NCBI GenBank assembly: GCA_006538405.1
Contig: BJKQ01000002.1
Location: 1,922,001-1,986,000 of the forward strand
DNA length: 64,000 nucleotides
Origin: Hansfordia pulvinata
Lineage: Eukaryota; Ascomycota; Sordariomycetes; Xylariales
Reading direction: 5' to 3'
Made by a program: the position numbers and the translations under genes. This document shows positions 56,738-64,000 of the stretch, piece after piece (position 1 is the first letter of the stretch; every line of letters begins with the position of its first letter). The notes under the pieces were generated by a model that did no database searches, was not told the origin of the DNA, and worked only from the letters and a program-made list of their open reading frames with translations.

Positions 56738-58260
56738 ACTGACCGCGAATGTGGGTGCGGATGCGGATGGCAGTATTGTCAACAGGGTGGGCGAAGTAGC
56801 CGTCAGGTCGCGGAAGAAGGCTCTGTGCGAGTGTGCGTGCGGCGCATACGTGCAGGCGTTTGTGTGTGCGTGTGCTTGTGCGTATGCGCGCGCGTGTGTA
56901 CGACGTGGAGAGGTCTTACAGGCGTGGAGATGAGGTGGTAAACTGATGAGGCAGAGGATCCCGACCGTCGTGCGGATGCCACCTCTATTGTGTACCGGAT
57001 TGGGAACCATGGGTAGGTCCCCGGGGGCTTACAGTCGAATTACGAGTGCTCGTACCTGCGCACGCGGTACAATGGATCCATTTGTCCCTTCCCACTTGAG
57101 TGCCGTTCGATATTCGTAGAGACGGGCACGGACATTCACAGTGTATTGATACCTCATCATGTTCTCAATCTAGTGGAAGGCAGGCAGACTGGGGATACGT
57201 GCCTTGGGTACATGTACTCCCGGTAGCTCAATGTTAGGTGGCTCGTTGCATGTTCTCGATATCCGCATAGGTAGGGCACGACATCAATATCCATGCACAT
57301 GTACCGTATCGAGTTGACGACACTGATGAGTCCAGGGCTGTGCCCAGTCGAGTCACTGCATGTGATGCTCCAATGTCGACGGCAACATGAATCGTCATCA
57401 ACCACCGTTCTCTCGCCCACAATACCATCAAGATCGCCCTCGCACTATCATCTTTGTACCCAGGATCAGTAAACATTTCCGTACTACCTACTCGTCCGTA
57501 CGACTGCTACTGTTACTGCTGCAATAACCGCCACCGGCATCGCCCTCATCCCGTCTCCCATCAGCCAAGCCACGTCGCATCGCCAGCCTCGGTCACCGCA
57601 TTTCATCACAACCGTCACCGCACCTCGTCACAGCCAACCCCACCGCCAGCCTGCTCCTCCACTCGTGATGCATGTCCACCTGGACGCCCTCTGGCCCAAC
57701 CAGAACGGCCTCAAGCCCGCGCCACACCCACCCGCCCGCCTGGTCGTGGCCTTCCTCAAACGGCCGTCAGCACTCGCACGATGCTGCCCCCTGTGGCAAG
57801 AAGAGACAGGCTGCCCGCCTTGAGACGACAGACGTTCTCCACGCCCACACAATAATGCCGTCGTCTATAGCCCGCTCCATCGATAAGAAGCCTCCACATC
57901 CACTCAGTCCCGTGTCAAGCCCCATCCACCAACGTCCAAACGGCTACCTTTCCGTGCCAGGCGCCAAGATTCAGGTCCCTTGTAAGCCACGCACTCTCCC
58001 GATCCATACCGTAAGCACCGCTCGGGTGTCGAGTCGCAAGTCATCTCCTCGCCACGCGGCGCACCTCACCCCGTCCCCCATACTCGCACTGCCTCAGCTC
58101 AAGGCGACTCTAGCCAGGGCGACGCGGGAAGGGCAAATCTGGCCCATCCGGGGGCTGCCTCTTGCGCGGCTCGACCCGGCAAATGCGATGCAATGGACTG
58201 CGCACAGCCGCAGCTCTCAACCTCGCCTACATACCGAAAGCCAGCCAGCTACTCGCTGTC

Positions 58261-58274
58261 TACGAGTACTCGTA
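58261..58274. promoter_or_regulatory. Palindromic TACGAGTACTCGTA
   Basis: A perfect 14-bp palindrome, extending to a near-perfect 16-mer. The same palindrome is at 12528-12541. It is two inverted copies of the dispersed word; any regulatory role is speculative. Confidence 0.35.
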
Positions 58275-58651
58275 CACATTCAACGGGCAATGCGCACCTA
58301 CCCGCCCGCCAACGTTGCCAGTCAGGTGCTATCTAGCCCATGCGAGTTTGCGACACATACGCCATCTTGACATCCTAGCGTCTGAGTGGCTTTCGCAGCT
58401 TGACATCACCAACCGCGGCCAGTACGAGCTCTCCGCCCTACTCGTAAGGCCATCCCAGGCAATTCTCTCGTCAAGAACGCCAATGGACCGAGTTGGTGGC
58501 TCGCGCAATCTCCACGGGCTGCTGTCAGCCAGTCTGTAGCTTTGGGGCCCGATGCCGGTCCATGCGCGCATGCTTGCTTTGTCGGACGCCTCGTGCTCAC
58601 GCGAGATGCATGCTTCGTTATTGGCCTACCCTGGTCCTGCTTTTCAGCCTC

Positions 58652-58677
58652 CACACACACCTACACACACACACACC
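58652..58677. repeat. CA dinucleotide array
   Basis: About 12 CA dinucleotides with one CT interruption. Confidence 0.85.
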
Positions 58678-59509
58678 ATTCCAACCCCACCGCAGAGGTC
58701 TGGACGACTGCCGTGGTAGCGCGTGGTAGCGCGCAATGGGCCGCAGTGCTCAGTGCGGGACACGCTTATGGGACTACTGCAAATCACCCATAAGAGTCGG
58801 CCGCAGCCCAGGCTAATAACCGCCCCAAGTTCCCCTACAGCCGCCGTGGCTCTTGAACGCTGCGCCCACGCCCGCGTCACAACGCCAGACTCCGGCCAGA
58901 ATTGACCCGGTTCGAACGGACCGAATGTGATCCCGATGCTCAGCGCTCTGTATCAGTGGTTCATCTTTGAGTCCTTCGATCGGATACCAGGCCGTCTTAA
59001 TGGTTGTGAACTCATGACCAGTGGATTGGACTTCAACAACTGGCAAGTGGGCGCACTTCGTGCGAGGTCCCGCACTCAGAGGACTCGTGCCACTGTTCTG
59101 CGCCCTGGGTTGAGTCGTGGGTCGGGGTCCATCTTAGCTCCCGCTGAGCGAAGCACTGGCCCTCGGCGTCTGATAGTAAATTTTCTCTTTTCCGGACTCC
59201 ATATACGCGCAACGTTCACTAGCTCGGCCGGATCTCGAGCAGGGTCCGGGGACTCGGCTTGTTTTACAGCAGCGGCAAAAGCGCGGGTTCAGGGCGACTC
59301 GTAGCCCTGCGAAGCGCCTGTACGGTCTCCTCCAGCATTTGGTTGCCTGGCATCGGCCCCCGCGCACCAGAGGATTCAGACACTGGCCACGCACCCCACG
59401 TCGAGCCAACAAACGCACGAGGACAGACGGAGACCACCATCTCAGAATCGCCGGGAGAAACAAAGCGGAGGAAGGAACCGCGGCCGCACGTCCAGCCCGC
59501 GAGCTTCCT

Positions 59510-59527
59510 CCCCCCCCCCCCCCCCCC
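59510..59527. repeat. Poly-C run, 18 bases
   Basis: Eighteen consecutive C in intergenic DNA. Confidence 0.9.
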
Positions 59528-60531
59528 AGATCCTCTCCTTGATCAAAAGCACGAAGCATGGGGGCAAAAGCGCGCAAGTGCAAAGCACGGGTGGAGGAAC
59601 GCCCAACTCTACGAGTACTCTTCGCGCTGAGAATCACAGCCGCTTCTTCTTGAGCGAATTGCTTATTCTCGTACCGTCGCAAACCTTGGGCTGTCCCTGC
59701 GCCGTTTGCCCCTGTCTCTCACTGCTTCCGGGGTTCGCTCTTGTTGTGTCGTTGCCCTCCGCCCGAAGCAAGATCCTGCGCAGCCAGAGCCGTGGCTGAT
59801 CTGGATTTCTTGCGCGCCCCTCGTTTCGAGCTCCGCTTTGCAGCATTGATGAGTGCCGGCGGCCCCGCCCACATCAATCCGTCTGTCGGCGGTCCAAGTC
59901 CAGGATCTGTCGTCGAGATGCGATCCTCCCTCTTCGGGTAAGGATCTGAGCCGGAGCAAACCCCGAGATCGACTCCCGGGATCCCGGATGGCCTTCCCCG
60001 CCAGCCAGAGGGGCATTGAGACGCTGGCTGGGCCGTGGTCGATGCCTGCCACTCACTCACGCCCAGAGGCCGACGAGGTTCCTTTGCCCGGTACATTTCC
60101 CACGTATTCGGGTTCGCAGTCGGCTCCGAAGGTTCGCTTCTACCACTTCCAGAAGGTCCGAGCAGGCAAGTCAGAGGAGCTCGCTCAGCCAGGATTTATA
60201 CACAAGCCTGCTGCGAGCAATCGCTGCAGGCACCCTTGCGGGATGGAGGTACGATACGAGTACTCGCACGAGTACTCTGCGACGAGCCATCGTACTAATG
60301 CCAGCCTAACGATTAATCTTGCCATTTCTGCCCAACAGCCATCTTCCCTGCCACCAGCTTCTCGGATCTCAGCCCGCCTTCTGATTGGGCGCTCTGCCTC
60401 CTGGAGGCTATAAGGACTCTCAATTATATGCCAGGTTGTGTGCGCCCGCATTCGCCATTGGCAGCTGCCCCATAAACCTTCAACCCTAGATCCCCAACTA
60501 CCTACGTCCAATGCTGTCCAGTGTTGGGTCA

Positions 60532-60552
60532 GGTACCTACCACCTACCTGCC
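60532..60552. repeat. 21-bp dispersed repeat, copy 2 (GGTACCTACC family)
   Basis: Identical over 21 bases to 18577-18597. There is no gene nearby. Confidence 0.85.
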
Positions 60553-60629
60553 CCTCGTACTGATGGATGAGCCCGCCGAAGAAGCTTGGAGAAACTCACT
60601 CATCTCTCGAGTCACTCGCCCCGCGCACG

Positions 60630-60650
60630 CTGCGAGCATGTGGCTCGCAG
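60630..60650. repeat. Small inverted repeat, 8-bp arms
   Basis: CTGCGAGC and GCTCGCAG flank a five-base loop ATGTG. It is a possible RNA hairpin without further context. Confidence 0.8.
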
Positions 60651-63075
60651 GCTCTGTACACACGCGGATCGACCGGGAGTGTTTCGAAGGAAGCGAGGTT
60701 TCAGCTGAGACAAGCTGGGCTTTCCCGCTTGCGCGGCGCTTCCGAGCCTATCGAAGCACAGGTTCCCGAGGTTGGCCTCCCACTTCCCTGTGATCAAGTA
60801 CGAGTACACGTACAGAGACAGGTCCAAGAGGGGGAGCCCATCTCCTCGCTGGGGCCCACTAGCAGCGAAGGTCCTCATTGTGGTCTCTGTCTGTCCTGTG
60901 AACAACGGATTCCAGATGCACCGATCCACTACAATGGGCCTTTCTTCTCCATCTCTAGGTCCAATGCGGCGGCGTCCATGTCTCACCGGGGCTTCTCAGA
61001 CCCTAGGCATACCATGGATAGTGTTGAGCAGCAGCACGGCACCGACTGCCATGTCCCTCCACCGTGTGGTGATTGGCCTCTTGAAGCAACTGAGCTGTTC
61101 AAGGGACTCAAACCAACACGAGGACCGGCCCGCCGAGAATCGCTACTGCATGTCCGAGTACCCGTACCGTCACGAGCTTAGAAGGAAGCACCATTGATGC
61201 GGGAACGCCTGTGCCTTGTTTGTTGTTCCACCTGGGCATTGTCCGGTCGGATCATTCGTCGAGTACCGCGCATCGGCACGGGGAGAAGGGAGAAGCAGTC
61301 GACGCCACTTGCAGGGAAGAAAAAGAGACCAACAAGGAAGCAAAGGAGACTATGACCAGCATCTCGTAGGGACGGAGGGAACGGAGGCCCTTCCGTACAT
61401 TCCCCAGCGACCAACCCATGGGTGCATACAAACGAACGGCGGCGCGGCCACCGCTCTCCACGAACTTGTGTTGCTATGCTGGCGACATCACCGACATGGC
61501 ATGGTCCAACAACTCGTACCCGGGCGGCCCTGTTCTACGTGCCAGGCGGCATCACCCACCGTCCATCCTCGCAGCGCGACCTCTATCCGGAAGAAACGCA
61601 CTACTCGTACGAGCAATGGGATGGAGGCGTGTAGTAATTAAGGGAGACCGGGCGCCTAGGCTCTTGTTGACTGCCAAAAGGGGAGTCTTGCCGAGCTAGT
61701 GCTGCTGGGGAAGACGGTTGAACGTCCACCCTGCCGTCCGGCGTGGCGGCGCTCATTCGCCAACCCACAGGTCGCCCACCCCAGACGCTGGGCATTTGGC
61801 AGCGCGGCTAGTTGCCATCCGGGCCGTTGGGAAAACATGGCCGTTCCTGTTGTGACAGACAGTAGCATGAGCTGCACCAGGGCCTGGCAAGCCCTCCCTC
61901 CCCTCCTCCCCTGGAGACGGCGGCCCCCGACTCTATATCCGGAGATACGACCCAGTCCATGGGGCCGGTCGGTCGGGCAGCAATGCTACCTTGGCGTGCA
62001 AATCCCGAACGATGGACGGTCAGCAGCGAGGAACGCTCACCTAGATCCCCGAGTGCTGCCTGGCCCGCACACACACGACCGACCGCATGGGCATATCCGA
62101 CGCGGCCGTCCTGGACACAAGCGCGCGGCACAGCAGGACGACAGAGTCACTTGGCAACGCACCGACAGGGTCAACGACGCCCCCTATTTTCCCGACATGA
62201 AACACAAGAGACGCTTCCACGGCGACGCAACATGGCCGTGTCGGGGACTGCTCGTACTCCACAGAATCGCTCTCGCAGGCGGCCAGCACACCCGGCCTGA
62301 TCAAGTTTGCTGCGCAGGCATCCATCTCCTGTTGCTCGTGGTGGCGCTGCAGCTGCATGCTGGGTCTCACTCGTGAGTGCTCCCTCCCACGGCCCGGGGC
62401 AGCGGCTGACTGGAGCCGGGTTTGAGGGAGCAAGGTATCTTTGGGCATGATGTCCTGTCCCCCTGCCTTGTCTTCGTCTGTGGTGGGTGCACCATCTAAT
62501 CAAGAGATGGCATGAGAGCTGAAATGCCCTGCTCAGCCTCCGTGTGGCCAGGCAGACGACACGCTGCAGGGGGGAAGGGTTGGTTGCCGTTGAAACCTTT
62601 GACTCTTCTTGTGTGCCTCGCGGGATCATTCGAAACAACTGATGCGAGTACACCCATACACACACGCGCGCGCGAGCTCCCTCTCTCTTCTTCTCCGACT
62701 GGCGATGGCAAAGTGACCTTGGCGTGGCCTCGTGTGCTACGTGGGATGGCTGTAGCGACCCCCTCCCTCTTCCCAGAACGGGCCGGAACAGTGTCGCAGT
62801 CTCAGCGGCTTCTTCGCCTCGAGTGGTGGCCCGCGACGCGGCCGCCACGAAGAAGAAACTATGAGCAGTTCTCCTCTCCACAAAACATCAGGTGTTGTCT
62901 CTCCTCTCAAGAAGGAGAGAGACAACAAGAGACATGAGAGGCAGCGGCCTGGACGCACGTGACATGGGCGACCACGGTCGAGAACCTCCCAGCAGCTGGT
63001 CAGCAAGCAAGCAAGCCGGCGGGGAGAGACTTTGCAGGCACAAACAGCAGGGACTTGCGGGTGATGCATTGGATG

Positions 63076-63135
63076 CCACGCCACGCCACGCCACGCCACG
63101 CCACGCCACGCCATGCGATGCGATGCGATGCGATG
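63076..63135. repeat. Compound CCACG/CGATG pentamer array
   Basis: Seven tandem CCACG units pass through one CCATG into about four CGATG units. The transition looks like a stepwise change of the repeat unit. Period is five throughout. Confidence 0.93.
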
Positions 63136-64000
63136 TGACGCGATGTCACAGGCACCCACAGGGGAGTCAGGCAGCATGGAACGGCCCGGGATGCACCAAA
63201 CGTGCAGGCCTCCCTCGGCTGGTTGATATTTACCAGTATATCATAGGAGCAGCCCGGCTGCCTGTCACGCCCGGGAGCGGAGAGAGGTGGCGGCGGCGAC
63301 CTCCGTGGGTGAAGCTGTCGCCGATCCAGTCTCTGTGCTTTGGCGCTACGACGAGAACTCGCATCACGTTATTCATACACGACAACCGGCGAGCCGTCCA
63401 GTGGCGAAGGGTAGGTAGCATGCCACGCGGCTCGGCAGTTGTCAGACCGGCTTCAGACCGGCTCACGATCCCTCTCCCCCCCTCCTCTCCCGTAATCCCG
63501 GCCTCGTCCTTTCCCTGTACTGGAACGGAGTGGTCGATGCCACTGGTTTTTCGTTGCGCAGAGGACTTGCATACCGCAGTGTCGCCTAAGGAGAGAAGAC
63601 AAAAAAGGGCTGCCGCCTGCTCTGCCATGCGTACTCGTTCGAGTTGGCTTGGGGCGTGATAGCTATGTCTGTGGCGCCGCCCACGAGTGCCTGCGGAGGG
63701 GTCCCACTGCATACATGACTACCTCGAGGCGGCGAGGGGCGGGGCAGACGGGAGAGGGACGCGGTGGCCGGGCTGGATGCAGCCTTGCGAAATCAGGGCC
63801 GAATCGGTCGGGCACGCGAATCCAGACAGAGCCGGTGAGCAAAGTGGGACGTACATGAGCCCTTTGCTCTCACCTGTCGATCTCGCGCGCCACTCTGTGC
63901 GTACTCGTGCTCGTGCAGTGGCCGGCAAGAAGTGGTGCAGTGGGGAGAAAGAGAGGAAAGGGTAGGTTGCAGACGGGGGCGGGGCCATATGACGGTGGCG

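Larger units (their letters stand above)
52929..64000. other. 11-kb gene-poor region to the right edge
   Basis: No gene could be supported over 11 kb. Frames on all six readings are short or low-complexity. The block has the densest simple repeats of the window (poly-G runs of 18 and 19, a poly-C run of 18, CTTCTC, GTC, GT and CA arrays, and CCACG/CGATG arrays) and TACGAGTA/TACTCGTA near 54219, 55818, 56480, 57040, 58261, 58438, 59610, 60255, 60798 and 61602. There is no run of C-to-T decay of the kind left by RIP and no transposase or reverse-transcriptase remnant visible. Genes split by indels could be missed. Confidence 0.5.

Overview
The window reads as nuclear DNA of a filamentous ascomycete, most likely a GC-rich Sordariomycete of the order Hypocreales. 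The evidence is short introns (about 48-160 nt) with GTAAGT/GTGAGT/GTATGT donors and CTAAC/CTGAC branch sites, ATG contexts such as CACCATG and CAACAATGG, and fungus-specific protein families (DUF3176, the YDR124W-like DUF2841 family, a small CxxC protein). The placement within Hypocreales is inference. No bacterial operon, rRNA, tRNA, CRISPR array, virus or intact transposon was found. Eleven genes can be supported. They span about 20.5 kb of 64 kb, so roughly two thirds is non-coding, which is sparse for such a genome. In order: ornithine aminotransferase (minus, 6041-7437); GPI mannosyltransferase 3/GPI10-like (plus, 9408-11580); a Sac7/Bag7-type RhoGAP (plus, 18988-21785); an Mtr-type amino acid permease with micro-exons (minus, 23611-25724); a Tna1/Dal5-type MFS anion:cation symporter (plus, 32255-34217); a DUF3176 membrane protein (plus, 35142-37277); an isocitrate lyase/PEP-mutase superfamily enzyme (minus, 37526-38660); cullin-4 (minus, 39775-42374); an 84-residue Cys-rich protein (plus, 43486-43833); a cytochrome P450 (plus, 44502-46310); and a DUF2841 protein (minus, 50920-52928). 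Gene-poor blocks lie at 1-6040, 11581-18987, 25725-32254, 46311-50919 and especially 52929-64000. They are rich in microsatellites, G/C homopolymers of 11-21 bases and very many copies of short palindromic words. Most genes are housekeeping (arginine/proline catabolism, GPI-anchor assembly, Rho signalling, ubiquitin ligation, nitrogen uptake). The 32-46 kb part (MFS transporter, DUF3176 protein, PEP-mutase-like enzyme, P450) looks more accessory, but cullin-4 sits inside it and there is no synthase gene, so I do not call a biosynthetic cluster. The most unusual observations are: (1) a dispersed intergenic word TACGAGTA/TACTCGTA and a second family GGTACCTACC, both far above chance; (2) three separate genes (aminotransferase, P450, DUF2841) each broken by what looks like one missing G in a G-run, which suggests a shared consensus error rather than three pseudogenes; (3) micro-exons of 36, 50 and 42 nt in the permease and a possible 4-nt exon in the P450; (4) a 22-bp perfect palindrome near 16.38 kb and a 12-bp-arm hairpin near 49.5 kb.
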